Assembly: GCA_009929375.1 (NCBI GenBank)
Contig: SAAO01000025.1
Coordinates: forward strand, 1 to 64,000
Direction of reading: 5' to 3'
Source of the DNA: Bacteroidia bacterium
GTDB taxonomy: Bacteria; Bacteroidota; Bacteroidia; Bacteroidales; Paludibacteraceae
Length of the DNA stretch: 64,000 nucleotides
Under the pieces are notes generated by a model that was not told the origin of the DNA, searched no databases, and saw nothing but the letters and a program-made list of their open reading frames with translations. The first letter of the stretch is position 1. Each line of letters begins with the position of its first letter. Shown in pieces: positions 63,962 through 64,000 of the stretch. A program made the position numbers and the translations under genes.

Positions 63962-64000
63962 ACATATTTGAAAAGTATAATAAACACAGCCAGCATTACA

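Overview
The window looks like chromosome of a Bacteroidota bacterium, most likely a Bacteroidales member that has a type IX secretion system (T9SS) and lives on plant polysaccharide. The grounds are the TAnnTTTG -7 promoter elements before many genes, Bacteroidota-type proteins (DUF3853, DUF4469, M60 peptidases, PL9/PL11 lyases, the rSAM/lipoprotein system) and at least five proteins ending in T9SS sorting domains. A Paludibacter-like organism would fit, but the genus cannot be fixed from the sequence.

Layout. 1-3.7 kb: the right end of an integrated mobile element (partial gene, HTH protein, DUF3853 protein, unknown protein, tyrosine integrase) that stops at a probable attachment site, a tRNA/tmRNA-like CTCCACCA end followed by a terminator. 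3.7-5.7 kb: three iterated palindromes, a DUF4469 protein, a RAYT/IS200-like transposase broken by one stop codon, and a mirror-symmetric cluster of hairpins. 5.7-22.2 kb: mostly housekeeping genes (clpB, glgB, a YhcH-family protein, DUF2461, pheS, pgk, purE, a lipoprotein prolyl isomerase, a GHL10 glycosidase), plus a secreted adhesin-like protein paired with an 86-residue protein whose C-terminus looks like an exosortase sorting signal. 22.4-26.6 kb: an internally duplicated exosortase-like gene, then a tandemly duplicated lipoprotein/radical SAM-SPASM operon.

26.6-44.8 kb is a rhamnogalacturonan-I (pectin) degradation locus: two PL9-like lyases, GH2, GH43-like, L-rhamnose mutarotase, GH27, GH105, GH28 and CE12 on the minus strand, and a divergent 1568-residue PL11 lyase fused to autotransporter-type beta-strand repeats and a T9SS tail. 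Together they could cut the backbone (PL9, PL11, GH28), deacetylate it (CE12), trim galactose side chains (GH2, GH27, GH43), remove unsaturated uronates (GH105) and prepare rhamnose for catabolism (RhaM). No SusC/SusD pair is in the window. 45-62 kb: an AAA ATPase, a repeat-rich spacer, two tandem T9SS paralogues, two M60 peptidases, an LRR protein, lipoate-protein ligase and a BNR-4/LamG protein. At 62.4 kb uxuA (mannonate dehydratase) links to uronate catabolism.

The spacers hold many small repeats: a 268-bp MITE-like element with 19-bp terminal inverted repeats and an exact 5-bp target duplication at the right edge, a 142-bp element around a 24-bp perfect hairpin, a 156-bp element, a 98-bp dispersed repeat and a 75-bp inverted pair around the tandem T9SS genes. 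The most promising candidate for a poorly described system is the exosortase-like gene next to the double rSAM/lipoprotein operon.
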